From Mastigamoeba balamuthi (taxonomy: Eukaryota > Evosea > Mastigamoebida > Mastigamoebidae), in NCBI GenBank assembly GCA_902651635.1, contig CACRSC010000077.1, positions 74,807 through 138,806 on the forward strand: a stretch of DNA of 64,000 bases, read 5' to 3'. The translations under genes were made by a program, and so were the position numbers. The notes under the pieces were generated by a model. It had not been told where the DNA came from and searched no databases. It saw nothing but the letters and a program-made list of their open reading frames with translations. Within the stretch, counting starts at the first letter, position 1. Each line of letters opens with the position of its first letter. Shown here in pieces: positions 53,030 through 63,781 of this stretch.

Positions 53030-55143
53030 TCAAGAGGCCCTCCACTTTGCGCGCAGAGCAGCGATCTCCTGCGATTTGTCGGGCAGGCTGCTCTCCAGCT
53101 CCACAAACGTCTCGCGGAGAGCTGCATAGCTTGGGTGGTCAGCGCACAAGGAAACACGCCGAGGGGATACACTACGCACCCTGCTTCACAGGAGCGGCCA
53201 GGAACATCGACAGCGTGCCGAACCTGCCGACGCCAGACAGGCCAGACAGAAGTCCAAGGGCAAACGCCTTGTCCTTCCTGTTGTCGGGGCACAGCGTGAG
53301 GACTGAGCAACGCAGCGGCACTGCCGGGGGTGGAGGAGCTCCTCCGCACTTGACACTGAAGTCGTGGATCACCGTAACGATATCCGAGAGCATCGAGGCG
53401 CCAAGCAGGTCCTTGAAGAGGGACGGCAACGTGCTGGGCTGCAGCATCTCGAGCAGGCGGCTGCGCAGCTCGGGGCTCTCGCGCAGCGAGTCCCAAGCAG
53501 CCTGGAACTCGAAGAATGCGCGCGGTGCGCTCTGCGGCAGCCTGGGCATCTTGGCGGGGTACACGATGGGCATCGCCTTGGGCTGAGCGTGCGCCTGGAC
53601 CGAGGGCGAAGCAGGCTCAACCTCTGGTGCAGTGGCAGGCTGCCCCAGCTCCTCGATCACAGGAGCGGTCTTCTCTCTGGCCTCGGGCACCGCAGGGGCT
53701 TCCACCTGCGCTGGGGCCGGCGCCTGGGTGCTCTCGACTGCCGCCGGAGCGGCAGGGTCGGGGGCAGGGGCCACGAGAATGGTGGTTGCCTGCGCGGGCT
53801 GGGCTGCGGCGGTGGGCTCGGGCACAGGCTCGGCCTGAGCGGCTGGCTGGTCGCTGCTGTCGATCTCCTCGATGGGAATCAGCTTCCTCTTCGGCGCCTG
53901 CTCTGCTGGCTTCGGCGGGGCGGGTGCCTCGGCGGCAGGCTCGGGCCCCTTGGAAGGCTGCTGCGCGCTGCTGTCGGTCTCCTCGATGAGGATCTTCTTC
54001 CGCTTGGGCGCGGGGGCCTCTGTGGGGGCCTGCGTCTGCTGGGCGGGAGATGCCGGTACCGCAGGCTTCGCGGCCTCCTGGGGTTTCTGTTCCACCTCCT
54101 TCACAGGGGCGTCGGGGATCTGGTTGGCCGCGAGCACGTGCACCTGGCGCAGCTCCTCCGCCGCCTCCTTGTTCGCGGGGTCCATCTCCAGTACCTTGTC
54201 CAGGTCTGGACCGAGCGAGGGTGGTGGGTTGTCAGAGGAGGTCCCGAGGGCGACACCCATCCCCGTGCGCGCCGCCGAGCCTCACCTTGGATCGCGAGTC
54301 CGTACTTCTTCAGCGCCTTGCGGGCGGCTGCCCTGCGGTAGTAGGCCTTGACGTACTTGGGGTCGTTCCTGATCGCCAGCGTGCAGTCCTCCTCTGCCTG
54401 GTTGAATCTGTGTGCGTGCGGGCGTCAGCGGGGGGCGCGTGAGGAGGGCGGGCGCACTTGGAGAGCTTGAGGTAGGCCATGGCCCTGTTGGCCGGCAGCA
54501 CCGCGTTGGCCGGGTCGGCCGCCATGCCCCGCGAGTAGGCCTGCGCCGCGTCCCAGAACTTGCCCTTGCGGAACAGTTCGTTGCCCCTGTCCTTGTGCCC
54601 CTCGGCCTCCTCCCTCCTCGCTGCCGCGGGCGCCTGCCGCGGCTCCTCTATGGCCCTGCCGCCGGCCTGCTGCTGCTTCCTCTGCTGCCCCCGCTCCCGC
54701 TCCTCCTCCTCGTCCACCATCGCCGTGGCCTTGTCCGCGTCATATTTGTCCCACGACCGGTAGTCGTACGACGATATGCGCTTCTGGCCAACGCGGGGGG
54801 AAACCGAACCAAAACCAGTCAGGAAAACCCGCTTCAGACTCGGCTGCTCTAACAAGGAAGAAAGGCGCCTTGCCTTCTCGTCGCTTTTCGACGGGGCGCT
54901 CGACGGTTCCGGCGCTTTCTTCTCGGTTTTCGCCGAGGGCATGGCCTGCGGCTGGGAGAGCGACGTCTCGACGCGGGCGCGCACGGGCGGCAGGTCCGCT
55001 GCGGGCGCGGGGGCGGCGGCCGAGGCGAAGCGCTCGCGGAGCTCCGCGTCGGCGCGCTGGGCGTCGGCGGACCAGCGCTCGACGTCGCGCATGAAGTCGT
55101 CGAACTCGTGCATGTTCTGCACCACCTGCTGCTGCGCCTGCAT
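53030..55143 (-). CDS. RPAP3: RPAP3-like co-chaperone of the R2TP complex
   Basis: RPAP3 binds HSP90/HSP70 through TPR repeats and RUVBL1/2 through its C-terminal domain, helping to assemble RNA polymerase II, snoRNPs and PIKK kinases. Exons in phase are 54458-55143 (with a likely GC-AG intron 54784-54873 inside), 54286-54407, 53350-54205, 53180-53277 and 53030-53121 (587 or 617 aa). The N-terminus MHEFDDFMRDVERWSADAQR and KRISSYDYRSWDKYDADKA match animal RPAP3. One TPR unit follows: GNELFRKGKFWDAAQAYSRG, ADPANAVLPANRAMAYLKLS, then FNQAEEDC and KVLEMDPANKEA. Animal RPAP3 has two TPR domains, so one is missing. A Pro/Ala/Glu linker contains two IEE-type repeats (KRKKILIEETDSS and KRKLIPIEEIDSS). 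The RPAP3_C domain spans FFEFQAAWDSLRESPELRSR to MFLAAPVKQALRETF. Start chosen at MQAQQQVVQN. Confidence 0.93.
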
Positions 55144-55381
55144 CGCTGGCTGGTGGGGAGGAGGTCGGCGCGCGAAACACGCGAGGATTACGTGAGCGCA
55201 GTTGTACGAAAAAGATCGGGAGATGAATCTGTTGTCTGGTGCTATCTTGACGAACAGCCGGCCGTGGTTGGACCAGAATCCGGAGTTCCTCTTGTTAACC
55301 GAATTGCTTGGACTCAAAGGAATGCTACTGCTTCTATCCTGTCTATCCGACTTACGTTTCGCATACTGAGTTCTCTTGTAA

Positions 55382-55464
55382 GACACCTTGGCCGAGCGGT
55401 CTAAGGCGATTGACTAGAAATCAATTCTCCCCTGGAGGCGTAGGTTCAAATCCTACAGGTGTCG
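55382..55464 (+). tRNA. tRNA-Ser (anticodon AGA)
   Basis: The 83 nt gene folds into a full class II tRNA. The acceptor stem is GACACCT/AGGTGTC with discriminator G, the D arm is TGGCCGAGCGGTCTAAGGC, the anticodon stem is GATTGA/TCAATT with loop CTAGAAA (anticodon AGA), there is a long variable arm as required for serine, and the T arm is GTAGG-TTCAAAT-CCTAC. A box (TGGCCGAGCGG) and B box (GGTTCAAATCC) are intact. No intron and no encoded CCA. Confidence 0.97.
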
Positions 55465-55467
55465 AAC

Positions 55468-55472
55468 TTTTT
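55468..55472 (+). terminator. RNA polymerase III terminator of the tRNA gene
   Basis: A run of five T (GAACTTTTTAG) directly follows the tRNA 3' end. Confidence 0.8.
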
Positions 55473-56009
55473 AGCACTGCTATCTTGGCTCCATGGACAC
55501 TGTTCTTGTCGTTCATCGCAGAGTGCAGAACATGTAGAATGTCAGCACTCTGAGCACTGGATGTTGAATGATGTGAAGGAAGCAAAACAGCTGTATGAAC
55601 TGGGTCTTAGATAAGAAACATTCTTGATGAAGTAATTGCTGAAGTGGGGTTAAAGTATGTCTGGAGATCCCCAATGTGCTTCTTGATGTCCCTTATGTAC
55701 ATGAGAATGCCATGAAATGCACAAATCTCAAGGGAAGTTGTGTGCTTCTATGAACAGATAGAAATAGACATGCAGAGAGGGGAATAAGCTCTATGGAATT
55801 CTCAATTATCATAAAAACTATTTAGCATCACAAGCAGGGGGCCATCACACATAGAGATACTCCAGGAAGGCCTGAACATATCAGCATTGCACTGGCGTCC
55901 CTCTTACACTTCTGGCATGAATCCTCAGTGTGGTTAAATGGAATGCATGCTGGAAAGCCAGCAGGATATGTGTTGATGGCCCATGACATGTTGATCACAT
56001 TAACATGCT
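55473..56009. other. AT-rich sequence without a gene, start of the repeat-filled right arm
   Basis: GC content and CpG frequency drop immediately after the tRNA. Only short frames with stops are found. Nothing recognisable. Confidence 0.4.
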
Positions 56010-56405
56010 ACAGTGAACCCAGTTCTGCTATGCACTGCTACACGTGCTCCACTACATAGTGTAGTAGAAGTGAATTATAGCAGTGCATAGCAGAGATTCA
56101 TATAGCAGCATGAAGCAGAACTGGGTCTGCTACACAGTGTAGTGAAGAATGTGTAGTAATGTGTAGTGAAGGCAGATCTGCTACACTGCTATATAGGGTC
56201 TGCTATATGGCGTAGCAGAGATGCATTCACTATATGACGTAGTAAAGACTGTGTAGCAGCATGTAGTGATGGGTGGGTTCACTGTGCTGCACAGTGCACA
56301 TTACATAGCAGTGTGTAACGGACACATCTTCACTATACAGTGCAGTAAAGATATGTGTAGCAGTATGAAGAGAAAGCAGTTGCATAGCAAAGTGTAGCGA
56401 AATAT
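56010..56405. repeat. Cluster of degenerate CTGCTACAC / GTGTAGCAG short palindromic motifs
   Basis: The motif GTGTAGCAG and its complement CTGCTACAC, with variants GTGTAGTGA, CACTATA and ATAGCAG, recur more than twenty times in both orientations, often as adjacent inverted pairs such as CTACACAGTGTAG. A smaller set follows at 57156-57320. This resembles the subterminal region of a DNA transposon. Confidence 0.6.
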
Positions 56406-56809
56406 TCTTGATTTTGCTAGTTAACTGATTTGCACTTGATGTCATTTGTGTACTAAGACAGATAATAGCAATGCAGAAGAGGTTCAGCAGAGCAGGTACT
56501 GCACCAGGAACAGAAGTACAAGGCCGGGCAAAACACACAGCTATAGTCCAAGTACAGGAGAGAGAGAGAACGGGGAGGCCAAACCATATCAGTGATTTGT
56601 GAGGTAACATGCCCATAAGATTTGGTAGTTTCCGGGTTCAGATGTCCTTCTCTTCACCTGTCACCTTAGAAGGGCAGATTATCTCACAAAAACGGGCTGA
56701 AAAGACCATTTCTTTCGAATGTAAATTGAATTGTGTATACCAGTTGAAACCTAAGTAGTGTTGAAATAAACACAGCATCTAAGAGAAAGAGTGAAGCAGC
56801 TTTAGCAAT

Positions 56810-57110
56810 CGAGACAGTTCACTGCCATAGTGGCTGGAGCAATGAAGAGCATGCTGGTGGACCCAGGAGACTAACCAGAGAAAGAGAGAAGAAGAGGAAG
56901 CAGAGAACCAAGAAAGAAAACAGGAGGCATCTGTGGGGAAGCCTGGTATGAAGGAACAGCAGACCCAGAGGTAATGCCAGGAAGCTCATTCAATGCAGAG
57001 CAGAGTGATACAGGGACAGACGGAATTGCACTGCAGAAAGAAGAAGCTGGAGCTCACAGGGCAAGTGTGCATCTTCCTCTAGACCAGCAAGAAGAAGTGC
57101 AATATGAGGA
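56810..57110 (+). repeat. Inverted partial copy of the 5' end of the element gene at 60.4 kb
   Basis: The plus strand here matches the minus strand of about 60170-60440: GAAGAGGAAGCAGAGAACCA, GGGGAAGCCTGGTATG, AGAGCAGAGTGATACAGGGACAG and CAGACGGAATTGCACTGCAG have clear counterparts. Identity is perhaps three quarters with small gaps. It is either a second broken copy in opposite orientation or one end of a foldback structure. Confidence 0.6.
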
Positions 57111-57155
57111 AAATGACATCAATTTGATATTGCAAAATAGTAGTGTATAGTAAAG

Positions 57156-57320
57156 GTTCTGCTATACACCACTACAGCATGCAGTCCACTATGCCGTGTA
57201 GCAAAAGGTACTTGTGTAGTAGCACGTAGCAGAGATTCTGCTATGCACTGCTACAGCATGTGGTCCACTATGCTGTGTAGCAGAAGGTACCTGTGTAGTG
57301 GCATGTAGCAGAGGTTTCAC
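57156..57320. repeat. Two tandem units of about 80 bp
   Basis: The unit beginning TTCTGCTATACACCACTACA (57157) and the unit beginning TTCTGCTATGCACTGCTACA (57237) are about 85 percent identical and end alike (GTAGCAGAGATT / GTAGCAGAGGTT). They contain the same GTGTAGCA motifs as the cluster at 56010-56405. Confidence 0.65.
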
Positions 57321-57799
57321 TACCTGCTACACTTCAACACACAGTAATTCTCTAACTTACTCATAAACTCTAACAGACTCCCTTCGTGCTGTCCCACCAT
57401 ACTCACCTGCTGCACACAGACCTTTGTGTCTCATGGTGAAGATTGTTCATGAGTTGTGACGAAAATCATATGAGGAAGAAGGCGTCTTTGTTGGTTTCTT
57501 TTCAGTGATGAACTGTGCCCTCTGGGTGGTAAGTGGGGCCTCGTTGTGCCCCTTAGGATGTGTGCTGTGTGTTGTTCCTGAGGAGGGCAGGGTTTGGTGT
57601 GTGGTTTGTACATGTAAGGATGTGAGGAAACCCATCATAGCAGACGGTTGTGGAGCCCAAAGGCAAACCACATGAGCATGTTCTCCAGATGCACTTGATG
57701 TGGCCATGGCCTGAGATAATGACCTGGTAGCACTGGCCAGGCCCATTGAGTTTGTAGCTCTATGACAGATCTTTGCAGGAAACCTAAATTTGGCACAGT

Positions 57800-60450
57800 C
57801 AAATGAGTCAAAGTGAGAGTGGACAAGGGGCATACGAGGTGCTTGTACAAGAGAGCACCTTCTTCTTCGCACTTTTGTACCCCCAAACCCCAGCAAGAAG
57901 AAAAAATAGAAACGATATTCAGACTCGATTTTCGATTTTCAATTTCGAATGATATTCAGACTTCAGTTTTCCCCTCTGTTGTTGGGCCTCACTTCTGTAT
58001 GGCGATTTGGAACAACATAGAAAGTTCCACTCTGCAGCTTGGCACTGCTACCAGACTCAAAAGGAACAGTCTTCCAAGTAACTCAATGAATGCTGGAGAA
58101 CCTTCATGCAACTTCGGTGTAACTCTGGTACTTGATGGGAAATGGCTCTCCCAGACGAGTCCTTGCAGGCACTTTGAGTACCAGCATACTGACAGAGCCA
58201 GTCTAGTCTGCCTTTCCTGTGAAAACTGAACAGATCTGATCACCCCGAATTCAAAGACGTCCTTCAACAGTGGCTCGTGATCCCCGGACCATTTCTTGTC
58301 TTCAAATGGAAGAAGCCTAACAGCAATTGCTCCTTCCACAAGGGGCAAGTTGTAGTACTGGCACTTGTACCATGTTGCCTTCTTTGGCTCCGAGACAATG
58401 GTGTTGGCTGCTATCAAGTGCTTCACGTTCTTGGTGCTTCTCTGTTGCTGGACATTCACTAGACTGTGCAGAGTACTGGCTGTGTGCATTCAGGTTCCAT
58501 ATATCTCTGGATTGCATGTGTTCCTTGATGCTGTCTTGGCAATTACTCCTTGGATGAACTTCAGTGTCTGGGCACAAATGACTGGCAGTGGCCCAAACCT
58601 CTCTATGTTGTCTGAGAAGTGGCATGGGAGGTGGTTGTAGTACAGAGGCCTGTACTGTTCATACTCTGGGTGTCTCTTCGTCTCTGCACCACTGTTCTCT
58701 GCCTGCTCTGGGCAGATCTCCTGCAGCTGCTCCAGCTGTCGCCTTCCCATAACATTCAGCAGCAGCTTTCACCACTTGACTGAGACAGTTCCACTGGTCA
58801 GGAGTGAGTGCACTGTCCCCGTGAGGCACATGTACTCCAGCCACTCATCCAGGACCAGTCCCCACAACAGAATCTGGGCCACAGCAGCGAAATTGAAGTA
58901 CTCATAGCACCTTCATGACTCAAAGACCATGACTGGTCTGGGGGCCATGCTGCTTCTGAGCTCCTTTCTGAGGCACACAATCCTGTTGCCCAGAATTCTT
59001 CTTCCTGTCTCGTCCAGGACTCTGCTGCTCTGCATCAAAGCTGCAAGGACTGGCTTCATGTCCCATGGCAGTTTATGCATCGGCTCTCTTGGCTGACAGA
59101 GAAACGGGTCCTCTATGAAGAACGTGGGGTTGATGATAGCTGTCATGGTCAGGGCCACTTCCTCCAGTGCAGCATGTGCAGCTACTACAGTATGCGAATT
59201 TGCTGCCCTCTCTATTGCCCTTCGGGAGTGTGCTACATCTCTTGGCTTCCACCCAGTCAGCTTGTGGTCAGAGAAGTCCTTACGACTGCTCAGGCAGTCT
59301 GTGCATGACTTGTCAGACTCCCTTCCCCCTGGGGATTTCACAGAGACGTTCTTGCACTGCTTCATGGTGTCTGCTTGCTGCGACACTACAACGGCATACA
59401 CCCAGCACATCCCGAGATCTCCACACAGCATTCTAACCCCCATTCGAGACAGGATCAGGAACTCTGGCAGAAGGTCGGCCCTGGCATCGTGGATATCATT
59501 TGGCAGCCCGCTCAGCTCTCCCAGCAGCAGCAGGTTCATGGGAAGTCCTGCACAATTCCTTGTCATGTTCAGGATCATGATAACTGGCTCTTCTCTTGCC
59601 CCAGGGAGTTGTGCAGTGTTTTGGCTCTGGCACACACTTCCTGAAACCCAGCACTGAAGAAGTACTCATTCACTATGTCTGCCTTTGCATTCTCTACCTC
59701 CTCTGAAGCTCTGACTACAATAGTCTGTGCTATGCACACAATGTTCAGCACGATGTGCAGCCAGCCAATGATGCTGTGAAGGACGTGCTTGCTGTGCAGC
59801 TCCTTTCCCACTGCTGGTCCCACCTGGGGTATCACTTCAGTGCACTCCTGCTTGATGTAGCTAGAGACTGTGGCTGAGGCTCTCTTCCTTCCATTGATGA
59901 AGGCAACCACCAGGTCGATCTGGGCATCAGTCAGCTTGCCCTCTAACTTCCAGAGGGCGAGGACTTCCTTTGGGAACGAGCTGAGATGCTATGGGTCCTT
60001 CTGATGTGGCCAGAGGCAGGGCTTTCAGAGGCCTCTGACCTGTCTTGAGCACTGGTCCCAGGTAGTCTCCAGACCCTGGATGCTCTATGACCTTCCTGTA
60101 CCTCGTCTCAATGCTGCTCTCCGCTTCCTGCAGCTCTGCTCTTCTGCTGTCTGAGGTGCTTTAACACAGCTATACTTGGGCTCCTTCGAGCTCACCTGTG
60201 CTGTGAGCTCCAGCTTCTCCTTCTGCAGTGCTATGCCATCTGTCCCTGCATCACTCTGCTCTACCTCAGATGAGCTCTCTGGCACTGCCTCTGGGTCTTC
60301 TGTCCCTTCTGCATACCAGGCTTCCCCCACAGACGCCCTCCTGTTGTCTTTCCTGGTTCTCTGCTTCCTCTTCTCCTCTCTTCCTCTGCTTGGTCCCCTG
60401 GTCCACCACAACGTCCTTCATTGCTTCAGCCACTATGGAAGTGATCTGTC
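57800..60450 (-). mobile_element. Degenerate DNA-transposon-like element with a long decayed coding region
   Basis: Read on the minus strand, several open pieces follow one another over 2.6 kb. They are a Lys/Glu-rich start (60411 downwards), a middle part (IIGWLHIVLNIVCIAQTIVV, MILNMTRNCAGLPMNLLLLG, REPMHKLPWDMKPVLAALMQ) and later PLYYNHLPCHFSDNIERFGP and WYKCQYYNLPLVEGAIAVRL. The phrase with HLPCHFSDNIERFGPLPVIC recalls the PxxHxLxH-(x)n-RFGPL block seen in some CACTA/KDZ-like transposases, but the family is not secure. The coding region is broken in several places. A second, inverted copy of its first part lies at 56810-57110. Confidence 0.45.
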
Positions 60451-60689
60451 TCGATTGGCTTAAGCTGCTTCACTCTCTTTTTGATGCTGTGTTTATTTTG
60501 CCGAATAATTATGTCTGTTAAAAATTCACTTAGAGGATTATTTAATATGTACAAACCTGTGCTGGAGCTGCCCACAACATGCTGGCGTTTGTTCTCTGCT
60601 GCTTTGACCTGGCTTCATGCAGCAGCCCTGTCAGTCACCAACTGAGAAGACCATCTTTGAGATGTTCCATTCCACTTCTTGGGGCAGTG

Positions 60690-60990
60690 ACGACCACCCA
60701 TGTGGCCAGCCCTCTGCAGGTTACACTGCGTGAAGTAGTACCTGTCACATGTTCTGCAGCGATATGGTTTGTCCTCTCTGTCCTTCCTCTTCTATACTTA
60801 AACTGCAGCTGTGTGTTTTGCCTGGCCTTGCTCAGTATGGCAAGTCAGCAAGGATTACAGACAGAACATAACAGGGCTGCCGTTCTCATCTTAAATGCCA
60901 CCCTTGTGCTGAGGCAGTATCGTGAGTGCTGCTGTCGTGAAAGCAATCGTCCTGTGCTTCTCTCCGTCAATGTAGTAGAGAACTAAGCCC
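60690..60990 (-). pseudogene. Zinc-finger-like fragment, probably part of a transposon
   Basis: On the minus strand the sequence reads DKPYRCRTCDRYYFTQCNLQ followed by RAGHMGGRHCPKKW, a Cys2-His-Cys or degenerate C2H2 finger. Just upstream, a different frame reads QLGLVLYYIDGEKHRTIAFT. DNA transposases such as piggyBac carry Cys-rich tails of this kind, so the fragment may belong to a neighbouring element. It is isolated and not intact. Confidence 0.35.
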
Positions 60991-61049
60991 AGCTGCACTT
61001 TGATCATGTAGTGGCTCTTCACAGGCCATGTGTTCTCACTGTTAACATC

Positions 61050-63140
61050 CCCCCCCTCCAGCACATAAGACGTCCTGTGGAAGTCTTCTGACCTACCTGA
61101 ACCTGTATCAATTCATAGTTGTTCGAAGCAGAGTGACAGGGTATGACATAATGACATACATCGAATCCCATGGGTTTGGGACACCACAGCAAGGCCTAGC
61201 TTGTAAATTGGATGAGATGGGGTCTGATGCTCCAGAATAAAGTCTCTGAGGAGCAAAGCACCCCTCATGTAGTGGCACTGCAGAAAGAAGGTCGTCCAGG
61301 GCACTCTTCAGCCCATCCCAGCCCACTTGCTGGGAACATTGCACAGACTGCAAGAACTGACAATATGAAACAAGTTAAGAACAAGGAGATAAACTATTAT
61401 GGGTACCTGTGTGAAAAACTGCTGGTTACTGTGTTGTGTGATCCTGCAGGAAAATCTCCCAGTTACCAGGCAGTACCACATGGGTACCCATGTGGGTCCT
61501 GCAAAACACAAATACTGCTAAATTTCCTCTTTTTGCTCTTCTGTGTTCCTCTCTCCATGTCTGCTGATGCCTCCGACCCCCACTATGAGCCCATGTCCAA
61601 CCAAGTCATCAATGAGAACTTCTCCGACCCTGATAAGGATGTTAATGATGACAGCTCTGCAGCAGCCACACCCAGTAATGAGCAGTATAAAGACCTCTTC
61701 AACTGGGCCATCAACATGTGTCCTGCCAGCTTTTCAGCATACGTTCAATTCAACCACTTACCAGGTGTAATGCCTGGGATGTGGAAGGGACTCCAGTACA
61801 ATTCTGATGTGTTCAGACATCTCCTGAAGTACCTCTACATGTGGTTGCCCCCTGCTTGGGATGCCAAAACATATGAGTATGCCACAGAGCTCATCACCAT
61901 GCACTGCACGTCCATCTGTTCATGGAAACCCACCACTGCCCTGGAGATTCGTGTGTTTCATGGCGTTCTCATCATGTACATGGGCATTAAGAAGCATGTC
62001 GGGGGTCTCTATACATACTTTGACCCCCAGTTCGGCAATTACTTTGTCAAGAATGTGTTCTTCAAGACCCAGTTCATGCAGCTATTTCACCTCCGTCACA
62101 TCGTTCAATTCAACATGATGACATCCTGCTGCAGGAAGATCCTCTTAACCAAACGCACAAGGTCAGCATGTGGTTCACATGGTGCTCAGACCGTGCTCTC
62201 ATCTTACTATCTGGATTCCTGACCAGAATCTATGCATCAACAAGGGCATAACAAACATGACATCACACAATTGTCCCATCAGGCAGTTCATGCCTGCGAA
62301 GCCCATTGTAGTGGATGGCAAGGACTGGGTGCTGGCTGATGCACTGAGAGTTGTGCTGGTCATGAAACTGTACAGTGGGGCATGGCATCAGCAACATGCT
62401 CAGACTGGTCTTGCAACAGCAGTTATCACAGAGCTGCTGCCAATCTCAGCACCACGGGACATGTTGTATACATGAACAACTTCTACAGTTCGTTTGCTAC
62501 AATGAATATGATCAGGCAGCTGGGCCACAGCTATGTGCTATTGATGTGTCATTCACAGAAACTCAAGCCTAACAGTGCCCAGAGTGCTGGCATTCTACAT
62601 GTTCTGCACTCTGTGGTGAATGACAAGAACAGTGTCCATGGAGCCAAGATAGCAGTGTACTACATTGTCGAGTGCATGCTGGTGCTGTGAAGGGGCAACA
62701 AAGACGTGCCCATTCTGACTACAGCATGCTCTGACACCAAGCAAGTCACCGTTACATGCAGAATGGCCCAGAGAATGGCGGAGATCCCGTGAACAATGGC
62801 TGTTATGCTATACAAGAGAATTATGAACCACTGAAATGTAAAGAAGGCTGAGGCAGATGTCACCACCAGGTCCAAAAGATGGTGGGTTCATCAGTTCACC
62901 ACTTGTCCATGGGCGATGTTGAAGAACAATGCACGGAGATCAGCCCAGTGGCACGGAATGGACCCAGAACTGTGGGTTATGCCATTCTGGAGGTTCAGGG
63001 CCATGTGCTCTGGAATATTGGTCAAGGCATATGTCCAGAGCAAGCAGGGTCCACAGACAGCCCCCGAACAGCATACAGAGCACCATCTCCTTATACTGCC
63101 TTAAGGATCCCTTCAGATCCTTCTCAGAATTTTAAAGAGA
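61050..63140 (+). mobile_element. piggyBac-like DNA transposon, degenerate
   Basis: A frame from about 61554 to 62222 starts MSADASDPHYEPMSNQVINE and contains the piggyBac (DDE_Tnp_1_7) N-terminal block: EIRVFHGVLIMYMGIKKHVG, GLYTYFDPQFGNYFVKNVFF and TQFMQLFHLRHI. The following frames continue with CPIRQFMPAKPI, WVLADALRVVLVMKLYSG, GHVVYMNNFYSSF and, near 62870, RSKRWWVHQF, in the usual order of the family. At two catalytic Asp positions I read Asn instead (INKGI for the usual VDEGI; MNNFY for DNFY), and the reading frame changes at least twice, so it is inactive. TTAA-flanked terminal repeats were not located. Confidence 0.65.
61476..61495. repeat. 20 bp perfect palindrome
   Basis: CCACATGGGTACCCATGTGG is its own reverse complement. 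It lies just upstream of the piggyBac-like coding part. Significance unknown. Confidence 0.7.
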
Positions 63141-63149
63141 AGTAAATGA

Positions 63150-63781
63150 GATGTGTTTTCTTCCCAAAACACATTGATGCACCTGTACAACCAGTTTGTG
63201 AAAATGCTCTAAGATGATGCTGAGCTGCAGAATTGCAATTCATAATTCCAAAATTGTGATTGTAAATCAGAGAGATACTGTTTTCTGATGCGCAGTGAGA
63301 TGGTCTTGAAGCAGTCAGTTGTGAGAGTTCAAGTTTTAGAGGGAAGTCACGAGATTGAGTAAGAGCATAGATTTTCATGCCCTTCATTGTTGGTTTCATG
63401 ACTACAAGAGGCATCGTGTGTTGCCTGCATCTTCTGGAACGGAACTTGGGGATGAATGTGTGTTTGGGCAAGTGAGGGGGGTTTGGGGCAGTCTTCTGGG
63501 GCTAGTTCTTCAGAAATGGGGAAAGAGATCCGGACTTTTCGTAAGTTATGAGAGAGCTGTTGGTGCCAAATTTGTAGGCATATCTGGTCTTTCATATTCC
63601 AAGCACCGTTCCTTCTTGATTCGTTCGAGTTCAGGATAACTTGTACCTTGCGTCATCGTTGTTTTCTTTGGTGGTGACAAGCAAACTGACTGTTCTTCAG
63701 AGGCGAGGGAGAACTTACGGCGTTCCGACAAATTCACTTCCACAAAAGCACGGTGCTACGTTGGAACAGGGCGCAGCGAAA
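63150..63781. other. Intergenic region between transposon remains and the PARP gene
   Basis: AT-rich at first, then moving to mixed composition from about 63390. No protein-like frame and no repeat recognised. The right part should contain the 3' UTR of the PARP gene on the minus strand. Confidence 0.4.
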
